In this document: piece by piece, positions 1 to 12,217 of the stretch | Layout: each line of letters begins with the position of its first letter | Numbering within the stretch: position 1 is the first letter of the stretch | NCBI GenBank assembly: GCA_036365515.1 | Contig: CM070873.1 | Span: 88,619,948-88,683,947, forward strand | DNA: 64,000 nucleotides | From: Torymus aiolomorphi | Lineage: Eukaryota > Arthropoda > Insecta > Hymenoptera > Torymidae | Reading direction: 5' to 3' | Translations under genes and position numbers: made by a program | Notes under the pieces: generated by a model | The model's database searches: none | What the model was told of the DNA's origin: nothing | The model's input: the letters and a program-made list of their open reading frames with translations, nothing else

Positions 1-545
1 TAGCTCAATATTTTTCTATTTTTATTGAATTTTCATTTAACAGAGTTTTCTATAAAAATATTGTTTTCAAGGCATTGGCGTAGCTTTTAAAAATAAGTAC
101 TCGACAAATTTTCATGGGACAAGGCCTAAAATACTCTAAATCCATCCAGTTTTCTACTTAAGAGTTGAAAATATAACCTTTTTGGAAATGCTAAAATCCA
201 CAAAAAAAACATGAAAATTCATAAAATTCATGAATTAAAAGTAGTTTTTTCTACTAAAAAAATATTTGTTTCAAGAAGTTTGATATTTCCAACTCTTAGG
301 TAGAAAACTGGATGGATTTAGAGCATTCTAGGCCTTGTCCCATGAAAATGTGTCGAGTACTTGTTTTCAAAAACTACGCCAAAGGAAAAATCTTGGTAAT
401 GCAATATCTCTGAGTAAAATTGGTCTACATATTATATCTCGGGCCATTTTATCAGAAATTGTGCCTATTTATGATATACTATTAGTATATGTAACTAAAT
501 ATATTTTATTTTATTTTTTCAGGTGGTTTTGGCCTCAAAGGCCTA
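1..545. mobile_element. Fold-back (MITE-like) fragment cut by the window start
   Basis: Positions about 78-177 and about 284-384 are inverted copies of each other (motifs TACTCGACA and ATGGGACAAGGCCT in the left arm recur reversed in the right), with a loop of about 105 bp. Sequence at 400-480 resembles, in reverse orientation, the interior of the element at 21300-22018, so this is probably a diverged relative. The outer left end lies outside the window. Confidence 0.6.
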
Positions 546-589
546 TAGGTCTATGACCCCCTTAATATTATTATTAATAAAACGTCATT

Positions 590-960
590 AAACGTAATCT
601 AACACACTTAATAATCTGTTGCAGAGTATTCTAACAGATATTTTATTCCTAGAACCCCTAGGTAGTAGACAATTCCACGAAATTACGTAGTACAAGGTAA
701 CCGGCCAAAAGGGGGAACCAATGAGAGAAGCAGAATCTCCCACGACACAAGAAGGGGGGAAGCCTCCTTTAAATTATGGGGTCCTACAACACTTCCACTA
801 TGAATGTATTTCAAGTTCTCGACACCAGGGAGAGAGGGATCATCCTGAACGGCTTCCAGGTCTGCGCTGACCATATATAAGGGAACGCAGCTTTTCGGCA
901 GGCAGTCTCGCTTGAGAAAGAAACCAACCTTGGACTTATCAGCACCCACGTATCTTCAAG
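590..960 (+). promoter_or_regulatory. LTR-like promoter segment
   Basis: A GC-richer block contains a TATATAAGG box near 873-881. About 25-30 bp downstream is an initiator-like AGTCTC. This looks like the U3/R part of an LTR, but no terminal repeats or adjacent gag could be identified. A host promoter cannot be excluded. Confidence 0.3.
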
Positions 961-984
961 AATTACGCCGAAATTATATAGTTA

Positions 985-1205
985 CATCAAGTTTAACGTA
1001 TTTCAATGAATTATATCAAGTTCAATGAATTTCAACGTATTATATCAAGTTCAACGAATTTCAACGAATTCCATCAAATTTAACTTTTAACGTATATCAA
1101 CGAGTATTAAAGAGTTTCAACAAGCTTTAAGGAGTTTCAACGAGTTTCAACGAGTTTCACCAAACTTCAAAAAGCTTCGACGAATTTTCAACGAGCTTCC
1201 ATTAA
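985..1205. repeat. Degenerate tandem repeat, unit close to TTTCAACGAGT
   Basis: About twenty imperfect copies of a 10-12 bp unit (TTTCAACGAGT, TTTCAACGAAT and variants) follow the LTR-like block. No coding function is visible. Confidence 0.8.
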
Positions 1206-1540
1206 TCTGCCACAAGTTTTTAACGAGTTCCGACATACAACAAGTCAACCGCAACCAGATAAGCATCCACACCAATCAGCGCTATGAGCGTCGTCCTATC
1301 CAAAGTTTTTGAGGCTGTGGTTTCCCTTGGGATTTCAGGGTGAATACCAGGAAAACAATTGTTTTCCGAAATTCCAGTATCAGATTCGTAATCAGCGATG
1401 TCATAAACCATCATAATCGTACTTGTAAGTCGATTGTACCCTTCTTGAAATCCATAATAAGCATATGGGGAGTCATTGGACGCCATAATGAATCCGCCAT
1501 TTATAATTTCGGAATTATGATGCAAGATTTGTAATCAGCT

Positions 1541-2960
1541 TACTTAAAAACAAAGATTAATTAAGCCCTAAAACCGAATATTTGGTCATCACAAAAAATT
1601 CTATGAATGTTTCTTTTTCGATTTTCCGAAAATTTGTTCTTTAGAAGTGCCATATTGGAGCCACCATCTTGAATTTTCGAAAAAGGCCACGTTCCAAAAA
1701 AAACTGCATAAGTATAGCTTGAAAACGAGACTTCATTGAACTCTCTACGTTGCGTTAAATTTTGGGCAGGGGGGGGGGGGGGGTGATTGAGTTGGCAAAG
1801 AATGCCCCATATAAATTTTTTTTCGCAAATTGTCTCGTCATTAAGTCAATTAAGAGACTTGAGTCATAATAGCCAATTTAAAGATAGATATTTTAAAAAT
1901 TAATTAACTCTATATTTAACTCTGCGTTTTAAAGAATAACCAATTAGATAAGATTTTAGGAAGTTAAGATTATTAAAATTAATAAGATCATTTAACCCTT
2001 TCAATCACAGGAGCCGATATTTCGGCACCCTGTTTTTTTTTTGTTTTATTTTTTTTATCATTTTTTGTTATATTCCTGCAAAATCCTTTTTGCATTTTCA
2101 GGTAGTAAAAGACTTAAACTTTAAATCGAATATGGTTTTTTGTCAATCCATAATTGTTTATAATTGTTATAATCAAATATATGCCAAAAAAACGTATCTT
2201 TACAACTGAATTACGTGACTGAAAGGGTTAATATAAATTAGACTTTCCTTTAAATCCAGTTTAAAATATTTCAAATCATAATAACTAAATTAAAGGATAA
2301 ATAATTTACGATCTAATGTATAAATCAATTAACTGTTTATATTTAATTCCATATTTTAGTAACATAACAAGGTAGATAAGTCTTTAAGAATTTAAGATAT
2401 AAGATTAGTAAGATTACTTGATATAAATACATAATTTCTTTTATTAATTTCAATTAAGGATTTTTAATCGCAATAACAAATTCAATTCATTCAATTAACC
2501 TTTATATTAAAGTTCGCATTTTTACATAGCAATTAGCAAACGATAGAAAAGATTTATGAAACTTTAAGCTAACTGATTGATAATAGATATTCTTATTTAA
2601 TTTTTGTAATCATCCACGAATGGAATATCAATTGTACCTACGATTTGTTTATTTAAAATACTTGTGCGTAATACATTAGCATAGAGCTGTTTCTTTAAAT
2701 CAAAATTCAAAACTCTAAAATAAGCAATATATGTGTGTGTGCAAATCAATTTATAATTTGAAAAAGTGTAATAAATGATTTTCGGTGCTATTTGTACTTT
2801 TGTACTTAATTGGATAACGATCCCATCACCTACATAAAACCTAGGGCCATCCTACAATTGTCTAAATTAATTATTACATCTACTTGACATTCTATATTAA
2901 AACTTTAGTCTATAACCACTGGGTTCGTAACAGCGGCAGCACCTCGTGCTTAATTAATTC
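1541..2960. other. AT-rich non-coding stretch
   Basis: No long ORF or clear terminal repeat is present. There is a G14-type homopolymer at about 1770-1783 and otherwise low-complexity AT-rich DNA. Confidence 0.6.
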
Positions 2961-2971
2961 AGTACCATCAC

Positions 2972-2975
<4 letters not shown>

Positions 2976-3051
<76 letters not shown>
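2976..3051. repeat. Compound (TC)n(AC)n microsatellite
   Basis: A TC run of about 55 bp passes directly into a CA run of about 20 bp. Confidence 0.97.
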
Positions 3052-3495
3052 GTAAATTAATACTCTCCAATAATTGCATTTTTGCCATTTCTGCCTGTCG
3101 TACAATTTAAATATAAGTTCATCTAAACATTTCATATGTTTTTTCAATTTTCAAAATCGTGAACTAAAGCTGTAGCAATAATTTCAGCGGTCATATCGGA
3201 AATGGAAAGGGCGTTAGAATATTTGGTTAAATTGCATTGTAAAGTAAGAATATATTTATTTCCGGATCCGGTTACAGGTAAAGGTCCTACAATATCCATT
3301 TCAAGAACTTCGAACGCTTTGTTAGGAGTTGTAGTGATTCTCGTGGGCTGTTTTCGCGATATCCTTGTGTCCCCCCAATTGTTGAATCATGCGCTTCACT
3401 AATAATCCCTAATCTAACGTATGGGAGCGGAATGACAATAAAAGCGCAGTAGAGCAAAGATAGAAATAAAGAATGTGTGTGTATATGTATGTGTG

Positions 3496-4840
3496 TGTGA
3501 AGGTACACGTGATCGTAGTTGTGAGCTCGTGCGTAACCCAGTACAGTAGGGCGGTATGGGTTAAAGAATAGAAACTGTCTGCAGGAGGGATCCATGAGGT
3601 CACAGCGATAATGTACCACCGGATAATAGTCGCCGGTTTCAAAACGTATTGTACGTCCCTATCATCGCCACGCGACAACGGTCCGGTAGATAGGTATCGT
3701 GAGACGGGACAGGCTTCATCAAACAACAGTAGGAATTGTAATTGTAACAAAGCATGGTACATGAGGGATTCAGGAGGAGTTGACGGACGCGTAGGAATTT
3801 ATACATTTTCCAGTGTCTAAGGCAGGATCGGTTCGCACTATGCCTTACTGATGAGTCCAGCCGATAGACTTGGGACGAAACGCTAGCTATTTGAAATAAT
3901 AAAATATTAGTGGGATCGAATAGAGCTCGCATTGCGTCTTGCATGTTGAGGAGTTCATATCGCTTTGTGTGGAGTACAAGCCTTCTTTTATTTTCGTGCG
4001 TTATGAAACTATTACAACTTCTAATCGTAACTATGTACAAGGAACTAAAGTGCCATTTAATTTGTGAATTCCTGATTAAGACCGTATACGTATTAACTTC
4101 CGTGCTGATATTTTTCGCTTATATTTACTTCCACAGTCGTTATTGAATAAAAATGAATAAATTTAAATAAATAAAACCGTATTCGCATGTAAGCTGAGCG
4201 AGTGTTGATGTTGTGAACATAACGACAACGTAAGCAGCGGTTAGAAATTCCTAAAAATCGCGGTAGTTACGCTGTAGAAAGCGGAGAAAGCGTTCGAGTC
4301 ACGCAGTAGCCCGAAAGCGCCCGAGCGGCGTGGCGAACCGGTGTGGCAGGGAGGGGGCGTGAGTGACGAGAGCATGCGACTCGCGGGCCGCATGCACTCA
4401 CTCAGATAAAAGGCAGTCGCGCTCGAGCTCCGGTCGATTCAACAACGATCACGTGGAAAATACACGTGATCGTAGTTGTGAGCTCATGCGTGACGGCATA
4501 GAACGGTATTGGTAAATGATTAAGAGGTGTTGCGTGGAGATTATCAGGCAGCGTCGGTAGTGGGGTCACTAGGACTCCACGGTGACAAAGATCCAGGTGT
4601 TCTGCAGTAGGAATCCATTCGATCGCAGCGATGATGCACCACCAGATAATGAACGCACTGCAAGCCCGAATCCTCGCCACGCGGCAACGGTTCCGTAAAT
4701 AGGTATCGTGAAAGTGAGCTGGCCTCATCGAACAACAGCACGAATCAGAGTGAGATTGCAGTGATAGTGTACTATTATGTACAAGCAACGGAAATGTCTA
4801 TTATTTTTCAATTCCTGATTAAAACCGTTACAAGTTGGAA
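3496..4840. repeat. Two diverged copies of one repeat (3496-4090 and 4455-4840)
   Basis: Both copies start with ACACGTGATCGTAGTTGTGA and continue with matching blocks (GCCACGCG, CAACGG, GGTATCGTGA, TCAAACAACAG or its variant), ending at ATTCCTGATTAA followed by ACCGT. The second copy lacks about 240 bp present in the first. Between them, 4400-4440 holds ATAAAAGG followed by CAGTCG, a promoter-like arrangement. They may be decayed LTR copies of an unidentified retroelement; no coding capacity remains. Confidence 0.55.
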
Positions 4841-4849
4841 ATATTATTA

Positions 4850-5065
4850 TAAGATATAACTATATATTATTATATATAATAATATATGAGATTGACTGGA
4901 AGTTGTCTATATGTAGTTATATATGACCATGTATAAACATATATTAGTATACATGATTATACATAATTATATATATTCATATACAATTATATAAGGTGAA
5001 ATTCTATATATAATTATATATGAGGGTTTATATACAGTTATATATGATTATATATAAGTTTTTTT
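4850..5065. repeat. TATATA-rich degenerate tandem repeat
   Basis: Irregular repetition of TATATGATTATATA-like units. No ORF. Confidence 0.8.
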
Positions 5066-5084
5066 TACCCGGGTATAGGAGTGA

Positions 5085-5150
5085 TAAATTCATTCGGAGG
5101 AAGCTACGTGCCAATATATTGGCAGCGGTTTTTAATTTTTGATCCAAACT
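5085..5150 (-). repeat. Copy of a dispersed repeat beginning ACCGCTGCCAAT (reverse orientation)
   Basis: The block read on the minus strand starts ACCGCTGCCAATATATTGG and continues to GTAGCTTCCTCC. The same start recurs near 48985, 58152 and 62973, in each case followed by a GCTTCCTCAA block. The family is unidentified. Confidence 0.7.
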
Positions 5151-5239
5151 AGTTTTTTTTAGGTTCAGAATAACATATATAATTAAAAAATTCAATAAAA
5201 AAAAGTTGATTTTTTCAAAATTTTTAGGTGTAAGACCGC

Positions 5240-6690
5240 CTTAAATTGTACACAAAGGATACCCCACGGTAAGATAGGTAAAATGCTATTGTCAATGAAA
5301 TGGATAAATGACTGTGAATTCGCATAAGTGTACTTGTTGTAATATTCGCTTCATGCAGAGGATATTTGCATCTCTCTTAGCTTGCGCATTCAAATTTCGG
5401 CGGATCAAGTAGCCAAGAGGAAGGCACGAGAGCGGTGAGGAAAGGGTAAAGTATGTGCGAGACTCCTTCTCTTGGCGATTAGGTAGAGACGCGCTAAAGT
5501 TGGTACGCGATACATTTACCAGTTGCTGCGAAATAACATCATCGCGAGCACTAGTTTTCCACCTACTCCTACACTACACTACACTCGAATTGATAGGTAC
5601 ACCCAAAGTTGCAATAAAGATTGTTAAATTTACAACGTACTAGTTAACATTTATTTCGTAACCTGTTTCTCTTGACCGGCATTTTATTGTGAGCAGACTC
5701 GTGAATTTGGTATGTATCCTTTGCGGAATCATGGGAAAGTTGAATCAGAACTAAAAGAAAAATTTTCTACGACTTTTCCGAGCATACATCCCACCTCCTT
5801 ATATAGCAGTGGTGACCAAAAACCGCATTTTTCGGAAATTATTTTTTTTCTCCGGTTCTATATAGATTATAAATAGTATTTCCCACACAATGTTTTTGAG
5901 CTTCAGGCACCTTAAATACCTAACAAAAAAAAAATTAAAAAAGAATTTGGATCATTTTTTTTCTTAATATCTTCGATATCTACAGGTCTAATTACTCCAG
6001 AAAATTGCATATTTTAGTGTTCTCTATGTATTAGAATTTTTTCAGATTTTTCGGAATGATGGGCCGTATTCAAAAACGCGAAAAACCCTATTTTTAGCCA
6101 TTTTTGGGCATTTTATGGTCCTCAAATGATTGGTAGTGCCTTGCCTAACTCTAAAATAATCAGATATATTATTTTTGGATATATATTGTCAATATCTTCT
6201 GATACAACTCATATGTTTTTGAGTACGAAATCAGCCATAACTCAGCGAGAACACCCTACTTTTTGTATAAAACCGCGTATTTTTTGTCTTTCTCTTGATT
6301 ATTGGTTATTTTATCTAATTTTTTTTATGATCGGTAAATATATTTTCATTATAGTACCATCAAGGATTTGCAACTCCAAAATACATTCTATTGTGCTCCA
6401 TGAATGGGTGTACCAAAAACAATATATTAAGAGAAGCCTTGAGGTTTAGACTCTTCTTAATGGGGCTAGACACCTTTTTTTCTGAAATAAGAAGTCATAT
6501 TTTAATGCATAAATGTAAACTAATTATTTCATACTTTTTACATATAAAAGTAGGTATATTTACCTTATTTTAGAACTTTCTCCGATGGGCCTTTTATATT
6601 GTCCAGAACTACAGTCATCGATGGAACAAGTTTTTTCACTATTCGTAAGTTTTGAAATTTTCCTGTGGATGGATTGACTCAAGATTTGAA
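5240..6690. other. Stretch without recognisable genes
   Basis: AT-rich, with several short ORFs of biased composition and no family resemblance. A somewhat GC-richer part at 5400-5600 carries no motif I recognise. Confidence 0.5.
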
Positions 6691-7040
6691 CTAAATTACT
6701 CCTAACAAAAATGTTAGGATAAGGCAAGTCACAATGAGGTTTAGATAAGTAATCGGAACTCTCTTCAACTTGACAAAAAAGAAAATAACTTCATTATAAA
6801 AACTTAAACCTACTACATGGTCAAAGGCAGAGTAATAATAAATGGATTTTCTTTCGTGAATGTTTTGTGTGTGATGCTTGACACTCGAGGTATTACTGGC
6901 TCGACGTGAGGCAGTCGCAAGGCTATTTGATAAGTGTTTACAATATGAGTATGGGTGAGAGTGTAAGGTATGTTTATGTGTACATAGGGCCTTTACGTAA
7001 GACAAGTAAATCTTATAACTAAACTTTCGATTTGGTTCGA

Positions 7041-9880
7041 TTAATCCGAAACATTCCGGCCGCCTTCACCAAACCTTGGTGAACTAATTTCTTGAAGAGT
7101 TTCACGCTGATTAGGTAGCATGCTGATCTTGGTGATAGGTCTCGTGAGGGTAGAAGATGCTGTTTTGAGTTCGACTACGCGAATTAGTCCATCGGTTCCA
7201 GCGGTGGTCTTGGTGACACGCGCTAATGGCCACTTACACGGAGGCAGGAGATTTGACCTTACCAGGCAAAGATCTCCAACTTGGACATTGGCTGTGCGGG
7301 ACTGCCACTTGGGTCGACATTGCAATCCTTGCAGATACTCCGAGGACCAACGGCTCCAGAAATGTTCGTACATTTGACGAGTGAGTTGCCAGCGAGAGAG
7401 GAGGGAAACCTTCAAGTGAGACAATGATGGTTCTGGCAACGTAACTAAGGGTGCTCCAATGAGAAAATGTGACGGCGTTAGGGCAGTCAAATCGGTGGGG
7501 TCATCAGTAAGGGGCTGTAGAGGACGGGAGTTGAGGCAGGCTTCAATTTGTGTAAGCAGTGTAGCGAGTTCTTCAAAAGTGAGTAAAGTCTCCCCTATGA
7601 CGCGCTTTAGATGTAATTTCACTGATTTTACCGCTGCCTCCCAGATCCCTCCAAAGTGTGGAGCAGCGGGTAGATTGAAGCACCACTTAGTTCCATCGTT
7701 GGCCAAAGTTTGAAATATGGCACTATCCCCGAATTTGGCTGCTTCAAAGAGAGTGCGAAGTTCTTTATCTGCGCCTACAAAATTGGTGCCGCAATCGCTG
7801 GTGATGGTGGCGCAGATACCGCGGCGAGCGACGAAACGTCTGAAGACATGAAGGAAGTCCTGTGTGGAATATCCGGATGCTACCTCCAAATGCACGGCCC
7901 GGGTAGCCAAGCAGACAAAGACTATGATGTATCCTTTGTAGGACTTTGTACCTCGTCCCTTGGATAGGCGAAGATGGAGCGGTCCAGCCAAATCCACGCC
8001 CGAATGCAGGAAGAGGCGTTGCGGTTGAACACGCTTAAAGGGCAAGTCGCCCATAAGCTGCGTAGTGGGCATCGTTGCCGCCAACAACGGAGGCACTTGA
8101 AGATCGCTGATTTGACCAATTGACGTCCTCGTATGATCCAGAAACTCTGTCTAACATAATTCAAGGTGAGCTGAGTACCACTATGTAGTGTTTTGACGTG
8201 TCCGTCCCATACGATGAGATGAGTGAGTGGTGACCCTCTAGGTAGAATCACTGGATGGCGTTGATCTGGGTGAAGCAGTGAGTGCCTTAGCCTTCCTCCC
8301 ACTCGAAGGATCCCGGTATCATCTAAAACGGGGTGTAATCGAATTAAGGAGCTTTTAGATGGCAGCGGGTGTTTCTTTGTTAGACAGGAAAGTTCGTGCT
8401 TAAAGTGAGAGTTTTGAACGTGATTGATCCAGAATTTGAGTGCAGACTCTAGATGTTCTGTAGTAAGAGGCTGAAAGTTGGCATGAGTGTGCTGTCCTTT
8501 TAGGCGTAGTCGTCGGATGAATTCCTGGCAGCGGGCTGTAACGCGAAGGAGTTTGGTGAGCGTGCTGTATTTTTTCAACAAATCCCAGCCAGGCACCATT
8601 ATGTTCGTAGCAATGCAGGCAACTCCTCGCTTTTCAAGACAGTTCGTCAGCAAAGGGTGATCATTTGGTGAATTCCAGGGTAAGGTGGTGTTGAGTAGGA
8701 ATGCTGGCCCCTGCAGCCAGAGAGATGAAGTACAGAGATCTTGAGCGGAGACACCTCTAGAGGCAAGGTCGGCGGGATTGTCTGTGCCTGCGATGTGTTG
8801 CCACTTACCGTCGGGAAGTGTTTGTATCTCCGATACTCGATTAGCCACATACGTTTTCCAATTGGTGGGGTGTCCTCGTATCCACGAGAGAACGATAGTG
8901 GAGTCGGACCACAGGAAGCAAGGGATGTTCCCGAGATTAAGGGCACTCCGCAATTTAATTATGAGTCGGACTAGTATGGTGGCACCACAGAGTTCTAATC
9001 GAGGTAAAGTAACTTGTTTTAGCGGTGACATCTTCGATTTGGAGGCCAAGAGTAGGCACTTGACTTTACCGTCACTATCTACTACACGCAGGTAGAGACA
9101 AGCGGCATATGCCCGTTCTGAGGCATCTGAAAATCCATGAAATTCGATTAATGTATTATTTAGGGTGATACTTATCCATCTTGGAATGGAGAAGGATGCC
9201 AAGTGCGGTAGTTGGTTGTAAAGCCTAGTCCATGTTTCCTGCATCGATTGGGGGAGTACATCATCCCATTGCAGACCTGAATGCCATAAGGATTGCATGA
9301 AAATTTTGAAGCTGACGATGACGGGTGAAATCCATCCGAGGGGGTCATACAGTTGAGCGATGAGTGACAGTGCCTTCCGTTTGGTAACACTGTTTGTGGT
9401 GCAATTCTGACGATGTAATTGAAAATGAAATTTATCGTCCACCGATTTCCAGGCAACTCCCAACATGCGAACTAATTCATTCACGTTCCAAGTTAGCTGG
9501 TGAGCTGAGAAGGCATCCGGAGTGCTTTGAGGCAGCAGCGCAGGGTGGTTTGCAGTCCACTTGCCTAATGGAAACCGCCCGCCAAGAGCAATTTAGTTAA
9601 ATCGGATTCAAGTTGGATGGCTTCCTCGATTGTATGAGCGCCTCCTAGTACATCGTCTACATAACTGTTTTCCAATAATACTTTAGCTGCATGGAGAAAA
9701 CGTTCTGCTTCGTCTGCTGCGAGTTGCTGAAGTGTTCTTATGGCTTGGTACGGTGAACTGGCGAGGCCGTAAGTGACTGTTTGGAGTTTGTAGATCGAGG
9801 GAGCTTCATTGGCAGATGATCTCCACAGAATTTGCTGAAGCTCTCGGCCTCGTTATCCATGAGAGCAAATGCAGTCTCAT
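7041..9880 (-). pseudogene. BEL/Pao retrotransposon pol remnant
   Basis: Read on the minus strand from about 9880 down to 7041. It starts inside the reverse transcriptase (YVDD near 9660) and continues through the Pao-type region with RNase H-like motifs (FHGFSDAS, WSDSTIVLSWI). An integrase zinc-binding segment follows, then the integrase core with VDLAGP, TSDCGTNF and GGIWEAAVK (the DDE Asp, Asp, Glu), and the C-terminal domain usual in BEL elements (LCLVRSNLLPPCKWPLARV). At least two single-base frameshifts break it, near 9573 (after LAGGF) and near 8080. Gag, protease and most of the RT are missing because a DIRS fragment abuts at about 9880. It cannot code for a working polyprotein. Confidence 0.88.
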
Positions 9881-9883
9881 CCC

Positions 9884-11853
9884 ATCTCAGCAATGTAAAT
9901 TCTTAGGCTTCATAATAATTTCAAAGAAAGACTTACTGTTCTATTCTAGAGCTTGCTAAATTAATAGGTAAACTGATATCATCCTGTGTGGCCATAAACT
10001 ACGGCTGGCTATATACCAAGAATTTAGAATACTTTAAATCCTTGTCTCTCGTGGTAAATAGTTTCGACTATGCATCCAAGATCGGTATCCCAAGATTCGT
10101 CCAGAGTGATTTGACATGGTGGTCTAAGAGCGTAGTGAACGGAGTTGGCTTTATCAGATCATCTAGTTTTGACATGGCTATTTATACCGACGCTTCCAAT
10201 TCGGGTTGGGGCGCTACAGACGGAATTAACAGTATTTGGGGGTTTTGGTCATTAGAACAAGCACAGATGCATATCAACTATAAAGAATTGCTCAATTGTA
10301 TTATTTGCCATCAAAAAACTGACAAATATGGAGGACAACACGCAAATTCTCCTCCGCGTTGACAACACGACGGCCATTTCTTATATCAATAAGATGAGCG
10401 GTGTCCGTCATTCGAAATACAAAAAACTGGCCAGAGTGAGCTGGCAGTGGGCGGAAGAAAGGAACATTTTTCTGTTCGCTTCTTATATATCCTCCTCGGA
10501 CAACTCCGAGGCTGATGCGCTCTCCCGCGTTAGCAATTTAGATGCAGAATGGGAATTGTGCAACTAAGCATTTAGTTTCATTGTAGAAGTATTAGGAGAG
10601 CCTGTAGATCTTTTTGCTAATAGTCATAACGCCAAATGCAAAAGGTATTTCTCACGATTCCCTAATGCTCAGGCCATCGACGTAGATACCTTTACGGCAA
10701 ACTGGTCACACTGCTTCTTTTACGCTTTCCCCCCATTCGCGTTAACAGCAAGATTATTATCAATAATAAGAGAACAAGCTAAGGGTATTATCGTGGCTCC
10801 AGACTGGCCCAGCCAAACTTGGTACCCGTTGTTCAAATCATTAGCTCTAAAGCAGATAATGTTAGAACCTAATAATAAACTTGCTCTCATCACCTTATAG
10901 GAGAATAACGCACCCGAGAGTGGCGCCTCTGTCACTGATCGCAGCATTGATATCAGGATAGCCTTCACGTCGAAAAATATACCATTAGAAGCGGCAAACA
11001 TCATGACAGCCTCTCTAGAGAAGTCAACTATTTCTCAATATCATTCGGTCTTGAGACCCTGGTTCGAGTTTTGTAAGTCTAAAGAATATGACGGCTACAG
11101 CCCCGAAGTCTCGCAAATTCTGGAGTTCCTAACCCAGAAATTCAAGGAAGGAGCTACCTACGGATCTTTAAATTCGGTTAGGAGTGCGATCTCGTTAGTT
11201 TCTAATAAGAAGATCGGCGAAGATGATTCGGTGTCTAGGTTCATGAAGGGCGTTTCTAAGTTACGCCCTCCAAAACCCAAATACGCTTTTACTTGGGATG
11301 TAGCTGTAGTTCCCGACTATCTGGAGACGCATCATATTATCCCCTCGAGACTCTTTCTTTTACTAGTCTTACGTACAAAACAGTCACGTTATTAGTATTA
11401 TGTATAGTTCACAGAGCTCAGGTGATTGCTAGCATCAGGTTAGACAATATCCGATCTACGACTGATAGGATCCTCATCCACATCACTGACCATATCAAGA
11501 CGTCAGCGCCAGGATGTTGTCAACCATTGCTATCAATCCCTTACTGTAGAGAGTTTCCAAAAAAACTGTGTCGCCACGGTACTAGAGACATATATAAGAA
11601 AATCTAAGGATTTAAGAGAAGACAGCTTAAAGCTGTTCATTGCGACAAGACGCCCATACAAGGCAGTAGGAGCGCAGACTATTAGTAGGTGGATCAAGAA
11701 GTCGCTCGGTTCGAGCGGTATAGATCTCAGTATATTTACTGCCCATTCAACACGGCATACGGCTACGCATTATAACAGGTTGATATTAGCCCTAGATTCA
11801 CATGACTTTGCACTGGCAGTCATAAGTAGAGATATACAAGATTGTCTAACCAT
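9884..11853 (+). pseudogene. DIRS-type retrotransposon remnant: RT end, RNase H, tyrosine recombinase
   Basis: The fragment begins with the RT motif QCKFLGF and the thumb/connection region (SDLTWWS at about 10118). RNase H follows (IYTDASNSGWGAT and NSEADALSR), then a segment with VDLFAN and FPPF typical of DIRS elements. The tyrosine recombinase begins near 11003: the first catalytic Arg lies in HRAQVIASI and the HxxR box in AHSTRH near 11748. Stops at 10565 and about 10898 and frameshifts near 10350, 11343 and 11565 inactivate it. The nucleophilic Tyr region is absent because the Copia LTR begins at 11854. The 5' end is also missing. Confidence 0.85.
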
Positions 11854-12086
11854 TGTTAGAATATAAGGTACATTTATATAAGAGAGTTAGGAAGAGTATG
11901 CGCAGCGCCATCACACGAGTGAAGTACAGTAAACGTATAGCGAGAGCGAGCGGGAGCAGCACTCGATTGTCGTCCTCCATCATGAGCGGTTATAAGAGAG
12001 AGCTGTGTCGAAGATTAACTTAATAAAGTTCATTGTTGTTTCTGTTATTTGAGTGGTTTATTTGAACAAACCCTTTGATTTCAACA
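11854..12086 (+). repeat. Copia 5' LTR
   Basis: It starts TGTTAGAATATAAGG and ends TTTCAACA, so it is bounded by TG...CA, 233 bp. It holds AATAAAG near 12022 as a poly(A) signal. It is followed at once by a primer-binding site. The matching 3' LTR was not found in the window. Confidence 0.8.
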
Positions 12087-12102
12087 TGGTACGAGAGCGT
12101 GG
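12087..12102 (+). promoter_or_regulatory. Copia primer-binding site
   Basis: TGGTACGAGAGCGTGG directly abuts the LTR and resembles the tRNA-iMet-type primer sites (TGGTATCAGAGC-like) used by many Copia elements. Confidence 0.65.
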
Positions 12103-12217
12103 TTAATCGTCAGTGGTGGTATTGTCTTTTCCGAGAGCAATAACACACTTACATTCTACGAAAGGGAAAGTGTTTTTAAGTTGAGCGCATGGTAAGCGCG
12201 AGAACAAAGGAAAACGC

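Noticed and set aside
1220..1525. Minus-strand ORF of 101 codons with ordinary composition
   Set aside because: No domain or family resemblance, no promoter or splice context, and it lies between repeats; it could be a decayed transposon piece.
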